Source of the DNA: Desulfobacterales bacterium
GTDB taxonomy: Bacteria; Desulfobacterota; Desulfobacteria; Desulfobacterales; C00003060
Assembly (NCBI GenBank): GCA_030629475.1
Contig: DAOVOU010000011.1
Span: 1-15,497, forward strand
Reading direction: 5' to 3'
Length of the DNA stretch: 15,497 nucleotides
Translations under genes and position numbers: made by a program
The notes under the pieces: generated by a model
Database searches by the model: none
Told to the model about the DNA's origin: nothing
Seen by the model: only the letters and a program-made list of their open reading frames with translations
In this document: one piece after another, positions 7,458 through 14,320 of the stretch
How positions within the stretch are numbered: the first letter of the stretch is position 1
Layout of the letters: each line of letters opens with the position of its first letter

Positions 7458-9746
7458 GTGAAAAAACATTTGTCCAGACTATCGCACAAACAGATCATTG
7501 ACGAATTGGCCGCATTTTATGGCATCGAGTCGGAATACAGGGACAACTGGGGTCGCATCCAGCGAACCCAGGTAGAAACCAAACAGAACATCCTCAAGGC
7601 AATAGGGGTGAATGTTGATACCGAGGTTGGAGCAAATGACACATGGCATGCCAGGGGAGAGGGCGAATGGTCACGCATGACAGAACCTACCATCGTGGCC
7701 AGTCTCTCCAGCCTGCCGAACAAGCTGGTGTTTCAGGTGCCCATTAGGGCTGAAGGTGGTTCAGCACGGTCACCAACTCAGGACCTGGAGGTTTCCCTGG
7801 AAGTCGCAGATGAGCACAGTACGGTCCGGCACTTTGCTTTCACCTACAAGGACCTGTCTTTTTGTAAGAGCAGGCGTGTTGGGAGCAGGATATACGAGCG
7901 ATGGAGTCTGCCGTTTCCTCCACTTCGGACTCTTGGCTATTACAGGTTTCACCTATGCGTACTCATGGGAGGTCAGCAGAGGTCACAAACCATATTTGTT
8001 GCAATATGCCCTGACAAGGCATACATCCCGCCTGCCCTTGAGGGCGACGGACGCACCGCCGGCATTGCCATAAGCCTTTACGGGGTACGATCCAACAAGA
8101 ATTGGGGAGTTGGTGACTTTGGTGATCTGAAAGAAATCGTGAATTGGATGGCAGAGGACCTTCAGGGGGGCGTTATTGGTGTGAACCCGCTGCACGCCAC
8201 CTTTAACCGTACGCCTTTTAACACCAGCCCCTACCTTCCCATGAGCCGGTTTTACCGGAATTTCATCTACCTGGATGTTCCCGCCATAAAGGACTATCAG
8301 GATGCGCCCGAGGCGCAAGCCCTGCTTGATGCACCCGAGACACAGCGTCTCCTGTCTGCACTCAGAGCCTCGGAGACGGTCCGGTATGAACAGGTAGCTG
8401 CGCTGAAGCTAAAAGTGTTAAGGCAAGTTTTTCAAACCTTTCTAAAGAATCACTGGAACAAGAGGGGCAGCAAAACCGACCGGCAGAAGGAGCTCGAAAA
8501 CTACATCGAGAGCCAAGGCTTTCTGTTGAACAACTTCGCGACCTTCTGCGCTTTAGATTCAACGATACGCCCCCACGATCCAGAGGTGTGGACCTGGTTA
8601 CAATGGCCTCCGGAATACCAGCGACCTGACACTGAAGCAGCCCGGCGATTTCGACAGGAACACTGGCAGGAAGTCCTCTTTTACAAATACATACAATGGC
8701 AATTGGAAAAACAGCTTGCCGAAGTCCAGGACCATGCAAAAAGCCGGGGAATGTGTATCGGCCTCTACCATGACCTGGCCCTGGCCACCGACCGGTTCAG
8801 CGCTGACTTTTGGGCCTATCGGGATTTCTTCATTCCTAAGCTCCGGGTTGGAGCCCCACCGGATGCATTCTCACAACACGGTCAGGACTGGGGTTTCCCT
8901 CCACCTAATATGGAAAAATTCCGAGAGACCGGCTATGACTTGTTTGTGAAAGAGGTTCAGAAAAACTGCGCCTTCGGGGGTGCCTTGCGGATCGATCACG
9001 TCATGAGGTTTTTTCACCTTTACTGCATACCCGGGGATGAGCCACCAAAGAAAGGGGCCTATGTATCGCAGCCGTTTGAAGATCTGATCAGGATTGTTGC
9101 CCTGGAGAGTGTTCGCAATCAAGTGGTCATCATCGGGGAAGACCTTGGTACTGTGCCAGTCTATATACGGGATATACTAAAGGCGGCAAACATCTTTTCA
9201 TACCGACTTCTCTATTTTGAAAAGGACGATCAGCAAGACTTTATACGCCCTCAAGACTATCCTGAATTAGCGCTTGTGACGGTTACAACCCACGATCTGC
9301 CTACGTTAGCTGGATTTTGGACCCATAGGGACATCAAGGTCCGCAAGCAGGCTGGCATGTTTGACAACCAACAGGCTCTCATCGAGGCTGCTGCTGAAAG
9401 AACGGCAGACAAGAAAAAGCTGTTAGGGTTGTTGCAGGAGTTGGGCCTGCTTCCTGGACACTGTTCCGCAGACGTGAATACCTATCCTGAGGTCACAGGG
9501 GAGCTTCACAACGCAGTGGTGGGCTTTCTTGCCCTCACACCCGCGAAGCTGTTCATTTTAAGCCAGGAAGACCTGTTCAAGGAGACAGATCAGCAAAATC
9601 TTCCGGGAACAACCGCAGAATACCCAAACTGGTCCTTGAAAATGAAATACACCCTGGAACAATTGCGCAAAGACCCAAAGGTGAGGGCTTTTTGCGAGAT
9701 GTTCCGAAACTGGATCAACAGATCTGGACGAAATAACCCCTCATAA
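7458..9746 (+). CDS. malQ: 4-alpha-glucanotransferase (amylomaltase, MalQ type)
   Basis: This GH77 disproportionating enzyme transfers alpha-1,4-glucan segments between malto-oligosaccharides in cytoplasmic glycogen/maltodextrin metabolism. Family signatures in order: KNWGVGDFGDL, GVNPLHATF, SPYLPMSRFYRNFIYLDV, LRIDHVMRFFHLYCIP with the expected nucleophile Asp513, GEDLGTVP with the acid/base Glu561, and TTHDLPTLAGFW with Asp613. All three catalytic acids are present. At 762 aa with about 200 residues before the barrel, it resembles the long E. coli-like form rather than the roughly 500-aa short form. The start is GTG at 7458: an in-frame stop lies at 7431 and no ATG comes between. No clear Shine-Dalgarno is seen. 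No glycogen genes adjoin. The stop codon forms part of the next hairpin. Confidence 0.95.
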   Translation: MKKHLSRLSHKQIIDELAAFYGIESEYRDNWGRIQRTQVETKQNILKAIGVNVDTEVGANDTWHARGEGEWSRMTEPTIVASLSSLPNKLVFQVPIRAEGGSARSPTQDLEVSLEVADEHSTVRHFAFTYKDLSFCKSRRVGSRIYERWSLPFPPLRTLGYYRFHLCVLMGGQQRSQTIFVAICPDKAYIPPALEGDGRTAGIAISLYGVRSNKNWGVGDFGDLKEIVNWMAEDLQGGVIGVNPLHATFNRTPFNTSPYLPMSRFYRNFIYLDVPAIKDYQDAPEAQALLDAPETQRLLSALRASETVRYEQVAALKLKVLRQVFQTFLKNHWNKRGSKTDRQKELENYIESQGFLLNNFATFCALDSTIRPHDPEVWTWLQWPPEYQRPDTEAARRFRQEHWQEVLFYKYIQWQLEKQLAEVQDHAKSRGMCIGLYHDLALATDRFSADFWAYRDFFIPKLRVGAPPDAFSQHGQDWGFPPPNMEKFRETGYDLFVKEVQKNCAFGGALRIDHVMRFFHLYCIPGDEPPKKGAYVSQPFEDLIRIVALESVRNQVVIIGEDLGTVPVYIRDILKAANIFSYRLLYFEKDDQQDFIRPQDYPELALVTVTTHDLPTLAGFWTHRDIKVRKQAGMFDNQQALIEAAAERTADKKKLLGLLQELGLLPGHCSADVNTYPEVTGELHNAVVGFLALTPAKLFILSQEDLFKETDQQNLPGTTAEYPNWSLKMKYTLEQLRKDPKVRAFCEMFRNWINRSGRNNPS

Positions 9747-9764
9747 AATCGCTTCGCGATTTTA
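9744..9764. repeat. Perfect hairpin overlapping malQ stop, GCTTCGC core
   Basis: A 9-bp perfect stem (TAAAATCGC at 9744-9752, GCGATTTTA at 9756-9764) with a TTC loop starts at the malQ stop codon. It is followed by TATAAC rather than a T-run. A second small GC hairpin (GCGG/CCGC) follows at 9771-9783. It may serve as a mRNA 3' stabiliser or a repeat element rather than a standard terminator. Confidence 0.75.
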
Positions 9765-9769
9765 TATAA
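9755..9769 (+). repeat. Left copy of 15-bp inverted repeat flanking the PRAI-like gene
   Basis: CGCGATTTTATATAA is the exact reverse complement of TTATATAAAATCGCG at 10552-10566. The left copy overlaps the right arm of the malQ hairpin; the two copies enclose the whole 9792-10559 gene. Confidence 0.75.
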
Positions 9770-9791
9770 CGCGGTTACGCCGCTTAAAAAA

Positions 9792-10559
9792 ATGACAAGT
9801 GACCAAATCGCAAGAATCGCGGTTCAAATCTATGAGATACAGGACCCTCGTGAGGCTGAAGCGGCTATCGAGCTTGGTGTTGACCGCATCGGAAGCGTCA
9901 TCCTCTCTGAGGAAAACTGGAAGGTGCCGGCCATAAGGGAGGCAATCCTTATTTCAAGGGGAGCCAGAGTGAAGCATAGTATGATTCCACTCTTCAATAC
10001 CAAAGGGGTCTTGTTTCAGAGCATCGAGTACTATCAGCCGGACATTATACATTTTTGCGGGTGTCTCACACATGATGACTGTCGCATGATGCCCTGCGAG
10101 GCTCTTGTTGATCTCCAGGTTTGCGTAAGAAAGCGATTCCCGGAAATCGAAATCATGCGCTCTGTTCCCGTTGCCACACCAGGAAGTAGTCAAAGGATTC
10201 CAACACTGGAAATTGCCGGGTATTTTGAATCCGTAAGTGATTACTTTCTTATTGACACCTCGCCTGGCCACGCTATGAGCGTGGTAGAGGGATACATTGG
10301 CATCACAGGACGCACTGGCGATTGGACCGTTGCCAGGGGGCTCGCAGAGTCAAGCCCCGTTCCTGTCATTTTAGCCGGAGGGCTGTCGCCAGAAAATGTC
10401 TATGAAGCTGTCATAGCCGTTAAGCCTTTTGGGGTAGACAGTTGCACAAAAACGAATGCGGTTGACAGGAGCGGTAGACATGTGCGGTTCAAAAAGGACC
10501 ACAACAAGGTGAAGGCATTTGTCCAGGAAGTGCGTCGCGCCGAGAAGGACCTTATATAA
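9792..10559 (+). CDS. Phosphoribosylanthranilate-isomerase-like barrel protein lacking the catalytic Cys
   Basis: This 255-aa protein has the layout of TrpF, the (beta/alpha)8 enzyme that isomerises phosphoribosylanthranilate in tryptophan synthesis. Similar parts: an N-terminal strand followed by DPREAEAAIELGVDRIG (TrpF: DALAAAELGADAIG type), a central DYFLIDTSPG strand carrying the expected general-acid Asp, a TGRTGDW phosphate-loop-like segment, and PVILAGGLSPENVYEAV near the C-terminus. The general-base Cys, normally in an N-terminal ICG motif, is missing: the aligned stretch reads VQIYEIQDP. The C-terminal SGVE motif is replaced by CTKTN. Length exceeds a typical TrpF (about 200-220). 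No trp genes adjoin. Either a different reaction or a degenerate paralogue is likely. No Shine-Dalgarno is seen; the start follows a run of A. Confidence 0.75.
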   Translation: MTSDQIARIAVQIYEIQDPREAEAAIELGVDRIGSVILSEENWKVPAIREAILISRGARVKHSMIPLFNTKGVLFQSIEYYQPDIIHFCGCLTHDDCRMMPCEALVDLQVCVRKRFPEIEIMRSVPVATPGSSQRIPTLEIAGYFESVSDYFLIDTSPGHAMSVVEGYIGITGRTGDWTVARGLAESSPVPVILAGGLSPENVYEAVIAVKPFGVDSCTKTNAVDRSGRHVRFKKDHNKVKAFVQEVRRAEKDLI

Positions 10560-10566
10560 AATCGCG
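10552..10566 (-). repeat. Right copy of 15-bp inverted repeat flanking the PRAI-like gene
   Basis: TTATATAAAATCGCG on the + strand overlaps the stop codon of the PRAI-like gene and mirrors 9755-9769 without mismatch. Confidence 0.75.
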
Positions 10567-10571
10567 GTAGG

Positions 10572-10622
10572 CGTTCACAGGTAACCCTGAACCCCTGAAC
10601 CATTGAACCCGTGAACGGTTAC
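10572..10622. repeat. Octad repeat (NNNTGAAC x4) with interleaved inverted repeats
   Basis: Four uninterrupted 8-bp units share the core TGAAC: CCCTGAAC, CCCTGAAC, CATTGAAC, CCGTGAAC (10585-10616). Around them, CGTTCAC (10572-10578) pairs with GTGAACG (10611-10617), and GTAACC (10581-10586) pairs with GGTTAC (10617-10622). The order is A-B-A'-B', so the two short stems are mutually exclusive or pseudoknot-like. It sits between the PRAI-like gene and the 118-aa gene. Confidence 0.75.
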
Positions 10623-10639
10623 AAAGAAAGGAAGCGAAC

Positions 10640-10996
10640 ATGACCGAAAGAGAGGCTATACTGGGGTTTATGATGGGAGAGAGGATGAAGGCAGCCCTTA
10701 TCGTTGGTACACAATTGGCCATGGTGATCGAAGGGCTTGCCGAGCATGAAAAAGCGGGGGCAAACAAGGTTTTCTCTGTGTTTTTGAGAACCTTGTATCG
10801 AGATATTGGGCTGGCCCACAAAGTCTCTCCCCAAGAAGATTGGGCTAAGATTCGAAGGGAACTCGACGGTGGTTTGGTCATGGTCGATTCAAAGGTCTCG
10901 CATGGTGCCATGGACAATCTCTCACGGGCCATCAGTCACGCTACTACGATCAGCAACAGAGCCATGACTTTTCTTAAAGATAAAGGACTACTTTAA
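10640..10996 (+). CDS. Hypothetical 118-aa helical protein
   Basis: I do not recognise this protein. It begins at ATG 10640 after a good AAGGAAG ribosome site and reads as a soluble, mostly alpha-helical protein without signal peptide, cysteines or long hydrophobic segments. Notable stretches are GERMKAALIVGTQLAMVIEG near the N-terminus, the central FLRTLYRDIGLAHKV, and a C-terminal SHATTISNRAMTFLKDKGLL. Codon use and composition look like the neighbouring genes, and the strong ribosome site argues that it is real. It lies between a PRAI-like gene and a ComB-like gene, all in the same direction, but the spacers (80 and 57 bp) give little support for a shared function. Confidence 0.75.
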   Translation: MTEREAILGFMMGERMKAALIVGTQLAMVIEGLAEHEKAGANKVFSVFLRTLYRDIGLAHKVSPQEDWAKIRRELDGGLVMVDSKVSHGAMDNLSRAISHATTISNRAMTFLKDKGLL

Positions 10997-11053
10997 AAAT
11001 GCGGTGAAACCTCCTATTCATGAAGGGATTTGCGTTAGGAATTCCGGAGCTTG

Positions 11054-11749
11054 GTGAATCTGTTACGTAAAGGAACCAGCTTGAAGACCGTTATTAAGCA
11101 CTGTTTGAGTGGGGCTGAAACTGCCTCGGGCACAGTCGTCATAATCGATGTTTTCCGGGCAAGCAACACTATCCTCATGCTCCTCGCCAGGGGCGCTACT
11201 TCTGTTATACCCGTTGCAACAGTTCAGGAAGCCTTTGCCATGAAAGACAAGCATCCTGATTACCTGCTTGCGGGGGAGCGCAGAGGGATCAAGGTGGCCG
11301 GTTTTGATATGGGCAATTCTCCTTATGAGGCCAGCAGAATGGACTTGGCCGGCAAGCACGTGATTTTGACCACTTCTGCTGGCACCCGGGCGATATGGCA
11401 TGCTAAAAGAGCAGAAAGGATTTTTGTTGGAAGCTTTGGGAATGCAGATGCGCTCGTAAAAATGTTGAAACAGATGAATCCATTGCTTGTGACATGGCTT
11501 GCTGTTGGTACTGAGGCGGTGTCCGGAGCAATTGAAGACGAGCTTTGCGCAGTTTATCTGAAGGTCATGCTGGAAGGGGAGCCTCAGGATTTTAGTTCTA
11601 TCAGGGTCAAAATCTTGACAGGAGAGGGGGCTGAACGCCTCAGACGCCTGGGACAGGAGAACGACTTTTCCTATTGCCTGGCGACCAATATGTTCGAGTT
11701 CGTGCCTGAAATTGCGCAGGAAGGAGACAGTATGGGATTTTTAAGATGA
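11054..11749 (+). CDS. comB: ComB-like 2-phosphosulfolactate phosphatase family protein
   Basis: In methanogens ComB removes phosphate from 2-phosphosulfolactate during coenzyme M synthesis; many bacteria carry homologues of unproven role. Visible family motifs: VVIIDVFRASNTI with the likely Mg2+-binding Asp32, AGERRG..V.GFDMGNSP, TTSAGTRAI, a VGSFGNADALV stretch and the acidic AIEDELCAVY. GTG at 11054 is preferred over the TTG one codon earlier because CCGGAG lies at proper distance from it; this gives 231 aa, normal for the family. No other coenzyme M or sulfolactate genes are seen nearby. Substrate in this organism is therefore inferred only from family. It is the last gene before the signalling cluster. 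Confidence 0.85.
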   Translation: MNLLRKGTSLKTVIKHCLSGAETASGTVVIIDVFRASNTILMLLARGATSVIPVATVQEAFAMKDKHPDYLLAGERRGIKVAGFDMGNSPYEASRMDLAGKHVILTTSAGTRAIWHAKRAERIFVGSFGNADALVKMLKQMNPLLVTWLAVGTEAVSGAIEDELCAVYLKVMLEGEPQDFSSIRVKILTGEGAERLRRLGQENDFSYCLATNMFEFVPEIAQEGDSMGFLR

Positions 11750-11771
11750 TAAAAGGCTGACACAGGCTATT

Positions 11772-11788
11772 TTGGCATGCACATTGCT
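11772..11788 (+). promoter_or_regulatory. Candidate sigma-54 (RpoN) promoter of the STAS-cheY cluster
   Basis: TTGGCATG (11772-11779) and TTGCT (11784-11788) match the -24/-12 consensus YTGGCACGRNNNTTGCW closely, with exactly 10 bases between the GG and GC dinucleotides. Expected start is near 11799, about 100 bases before the STAS gene. A perfect tandem 9-mer TTAAAAGCA (11798-11815) sits at that start point. The remaining spacer to 11899 shows nothing else clear. Confidence 0.55.
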
Positions 11789-11899
11789 GTCCCACCGTTA
11801 AAAGCATTAAAAGCAATGCGGTTTTCGGTAAATCCGGACTTTTTCAACCTATGATGCACTTCATGTCAAGGCGTGAGCCGCGAATCCGAAATACCATAA

Positions 11900-12196
11900 A
11901 TGAGTGCGAAAAGCTTTGATGTAAGCCAGGACGACCACGGCATTTACCACCTTCATGGAGAACTCTCCATTCACGAGCTGGATGACCTCAGAGGCTTCTT
12001 GGAGGAGTCTCTCAAAGGCGAACAGAAGATTGCTATTTCCCTTGCCAAGGTTAGGTTTATCGACACTGCGGCCCTTCAGTTGCTCATTGCCTTCAAAAAA
12101 CGGTTCCAACCCGAAGCTAAGTTGCGGATTTCCGATGTCTCTTCTGAGGTAGAGAAGATCTTGTCCCTTTGCGGTCTCAAAACTGCATTGGTGTGA
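11900..12196 (+). CDS. STAS-domain protein (anti-sigma-factor antagonist-like)
   Basis: This 98-aa protein consists of a single STAS domain, the fold of SpoIIAA-type antagonists. The key stretch KVRFIDTAALQLLIAFKKRF holds the usual phospho-acceptor position as Thr in DTA (DSxG in the classical family). Such small STAS proteins often head chemotaxis or regulatory operons in deltaproteobacteria, next to CheY and CheA, and the next gene here is CheY-like, 13 bases on. It probably conveys a phospho-switch signal, but no partner kinase or phosphatase is adjacent. The ATG at 11900 has no clear ribosome site; the start is chosen from domain length. Confidence 0.88.
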   Translation: MSAKSFDVSQDDHGIYHLHGELSIHELDDLRGFLEESLKGEQKIAISLAKVRFIDTAALQLLIAFKKRFQPEAKLRISDVSSEVEKILSLCGLKTALV

Positions 12197-12209
12197 GAGG
12201 TGTGGCGAG

Positions 12210-12593
12210 ATGGAAAAGCACATTCTATTTGTAGATGATTCGCCTACCATAAGGTCGTCAGTCTCTTTTTGCTTACGCAACGCAGGATATCGAGTGACAG
12301 AAGCTGTAGATGGTAAAGATGGCCTCGAAAAAGTGCAATCCTTTAAAGACAAAGGTGATACCCTGTCCCTGATTATTACCGACATTAATATGCCCCAGAT
12401 GGATGGGATTACCTTCATATCCGAAGTAAAAGAGACCGAATTCAAGTTCGTTCCCATTTTAGTTCTGACCACCGAGGCTGAGGAATCTGTGATAAAGAAA
12501 GGACGAGACGCAGGGGCCTCAGGCTGGCTGTTGAAGCCTTTTCAACCCGAAGATCTCCTGTGGGCTGTCAAAAAAGTTGTGTGGCCAAAATGA
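12210..12593 (+). CDS. CheY-like single-domain response regulator
   Basis: This stand-alone receiver domain has 127 aa. The acidic pair Asp9-Asp10 (LFVDDSPTIR), phospho-acceptor Asp58 (IITDINMPQMDG), Thr87/88 (VLTTEAEE) and Lys109 (LLKPF) are all in place, so phosphorylation should work. The sequence resembles CheY proteins encoded in STAS-cheY-cheA operons. An AGAGGTG ribosome site precedes the start. Its stop overlaps the ATG of the next gene (ATGA), indicating tight coupling. No intact CheA kinase is in the window, so its phosphodonor must be elsewhere if the downstream chimera is real. Confidence 0.94.
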   Translation: MEKHILFVDDSPTIRSSVSFCLRNAGYRVTEAVDGKDGLEKVQSFKDKGDTLSLIITDINMPQMDGITFISEVKETEFKFVPILVLTTEAEESVIKKGRDAGASGWLLKPFQPEDLLWAVKKVVWPK

Positions 12594-13366
12594 ACAGGGA
12601 CGACGAGACCTTACAAATTTTTTTCTCCGAGACAGAAGAACTGCTCAAACTGGCAGAAAAAAGCCTTCTTGCGCTTGAGTCCACACCCGAATCCACATCA
12701 GATATAGAACAACTTTTGGCAACACGGGCCAGGATCAAACCCTCTGTTCTGTTTGGCAAACCCGAAAAACCTGTACCGATAGCGAAAATTAGGCCCTCGA
12801 ACAAGATCATTGCCATCGGGGCCTCAACAGGTGGCACTCAGGCCATACAGAGAGTGCTGGGGTCTATGCCTTCGAACATAAATGGAGTTGCCATAGTCCA
12901 GCACATGCCGGCTCGTTTTACAAAGACTTTTGCCCAGATGTTGGATACATTGTTCCCCATGGACATCAAGGAGGCCGAGGACGGGGATCGCCTTGATGAA
13001 GGCAGAGTGCTGGTGGCACCTGGTGGGTGGCACCTTCATGTGGCCAAGGGCCATAAGGGATATTACGTCCGGCTGCAAGACGGCCGACCGGTCAAACACC
13101 AGCGGCCTTCAGCAGATGTCTTGTTCCACTCGGTTGCAAAGAGTGCAGCCTACGATGCCATTGGCATCCTTCTTACCGGGATGGGAAATGATGGGGCCGC
13201 TGGCTTGCTGGCTATGAAGCAGGCCGGGGCTTTTACCATTGCGCAGGATGAAGCCACCTCTGTGGTGTTTGGCATGCCCGGGTCGGCCATCGAACGTGGT
13301 GCCGCTGAAGTGGTGGCCCCCCTGGATGACATAGCAGATATTGTTCTTTCGAGGCTCAAATCATGA
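12590..13366 (+). CDS. Chimera: CheA N-terminus joined to CheB methylesterase domain
   Basis: Residues 1 to about 42 read like the first helix of a CheA P1 domain (DDETLQIFFSETEELLKLAE); from about residue 44 the sequence becomes a CheB interdomain linker (ATRARIKPS) and then a complete CheB catalytic domain. The esterase triad is present: Ser79 in IGASTGG, His105 in VQHMP, Asp201 in GMGNDGAAG. CheB hydrolyses glutamyl-methyl esters (or deamidates Gln) on chemoreceptors. The CheB receiver domain that normally blocks the active site is absent, as are the CheA phospho-His and all its other domains. The ATG at 12590 overlapping cheY's stop is chosen over an in-frame ATG at 12560 because CheA homology begins there. 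Length is 258 aa versus about 350 for CheB. Junction near 12715-12725. Unregulated esterase or assembly join are both possible. Confidence 0.85.
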   Translation: MNRDDETLQIFFSETEELLKLAEKSLLALESTPESTSDIEQLLATRARIKPSVLFGKPEKPVPIAKIRPSNKIIAIGASTGGTQAIQRVLGSMPSNINGVAIVQHMPARFTKTFAQMLDTLFPMDIKEAEDGDRLDEGRVLVAPGGWHLHVAKGHKGYYVRLQDGRPVKHQRPSADVLFHSVAKSAAYDAIGILLTGMGNDGAAGLLAMKQAGAFTIAQDEATSVVFGMPGSAIERGAAEVVAPLDDIADIVLSRLKS

Positions 13367-13381
13367 CCCAGGAAACTACCT

Positions 13382-14287
13382 ATGGCCAAGATACTTCTCA
13401 TAGACGATAGCCGACTGATTGCCCCTGTGGCCAAGACGATTTTGACCAAGCGGGGACATGAGGTTATTTTGGCTCAGGATGGCCTGGCCGGCCTGGAGGC
13501 AGCCAAATCTGAACGGCCGGACATGATCCTGTTGGATTTGACCATGCCCGTCATGGACGGCTACCAGGTATGTGAAAAGTTGAAACAGGAGGACAGCACC
13601 AAGGAAATACCTGTCATTATGCTCACGTCAAAGGCTGAGCCGGCCGACAAGGTCAAGGGCCTGGAGATGGGGGCTCTGGATTATATGGCCAAACCCTTTG
13701 ACGAAGGCGAGTTGGTTGCCCGTGTGAATATACATGTGCGACTGAAGGAACTCCGTGAAGCCCTTGAGGAAAAAAATCGGCAGCTCCAGGAAATGGCCAA
13801 CCGAGACGGGCTGACAGGTCTGTTCAACCACCGATATTTCCACGAGCAGTTGTCGAAGGACTTCTTGCGCGCCAGACGGTATCATGAGTCTTTATCGTGC
13901 ATTTTGCTTGACATAGACTACTCTAAGAAATTCAACGATAATTACGGCCACCAAACAGGGGACGTCGTATTGAGTACCCTGGGACGTGTCATTGAAGAGG
14001 CGATCAGGGACAGCGATTTTGCGGCCAGATATGGGGGTGAAGAGTTTGCGGTCATTTTGTATCACGCCGATCAGCCGGCAGCGGTTCATGTGGCTGAACG
14101 CCTGCGGCAGATGGTGGAAGACCGTGAAATCCATGATAAAGACAAAATGCTGCATGTCACCATCAGCGTAGGGGTTGCTACATTTCCGCACGAGGAAATC
14201 CGCGATTCAAAAAAACTGATCGAATGTGCTGATAAGGCGCTGTATAAGGCCAAGGAAAATGGCCGGAACCGGGTGGAGTCCTATTGA
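13382..14287 (+). CDS. REC-GGDEF diguanylate cyclase response regulator
   Basis: The N-terminal receiver (about 1-120) has Asp8-Asp9, phospho-acceptor Asp52 (LLDLTMPVMDG), Thr82 and Lys104. A short coiled segment rich in Glu and Lys (about 121-140) leads to a GGDEF domain (about 141-301). The active-site motif is GGEEF (218-222), a functional variant. The product-inhibition I-site RxxD is present as RDSD (209-212), five residues upstream. Such proteins make cyclic di-GMP when phosphorylated, acting in the cytoplasm on motility/attachment decisions. In the conserved DIDxFK region the residues read DIDYSKKFND. It follows the chimera by 15 bases with CAGGAAA as ribosome site, so it is co-transcribed with the cheY cluster. 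Confidence 0.95.
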   Translation: MAKILLIDDSRLIAPVAKTILTKRGHEVILAQDGLAGLEAAKSERPDMILLDLTMPVMDGYQVCEKLKQEDSTKEIPVIMLTSKAEPADKVKGLEMGALDYMAKPFDEGELVARVNIHVRLKELREALEEKNRQLQEMANRDGLTGLFNHRYFHEQLSKDFLRARRYHESLSCILLDIDYSKKFNDNYGHQTGDVVLSTLGRVIEEAIRDSDFAARYGGEEFAVILYHADQPAAVHVAERLRQMVEDREIHDKDKMLHVTISVGVATFPHEEIRDSKKLIECADKALYKAKENGRNRVESY

Positions 14288-14292
14288 ATTGA

Positions 14293-14313
14293 ATATTGAA
14301 TATTGAAAATTGA
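14293..14313. repeat. Short heptad tract after the GGDEF gene
   Basis: Three 7-bp units with core ATTGA (ATATTGA, ATATTGA, AAATTGA), with further ATTGA copies at 14283-14287 and 14288-14292 that run into the stop codon. It abuts the larger octad element that follows. Confidence 0.65.
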
Positions 14314-14320
14314 CAATAGG

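Noticed and set aside
9744..9783. Rho-independent terminator after malQ
   Set aside because: The stem is strong but is followed by TATAAC and a second weak hairpin rather than a T-run, so it is listed as a hairpin repeat.
11020..11070. 16-codon frame MKGFALGIPELGESVT before comB
   Set aside because: Overlaps the start of comB, no ribosome site of its own, too short to support.
12560..12589. Upstream in-frame ATG for the CheA-CheB chimera
   Set aside because: It lies inside cheY; CheA similarity begins at the ATG at 12590, which overlaps cheY's stop.
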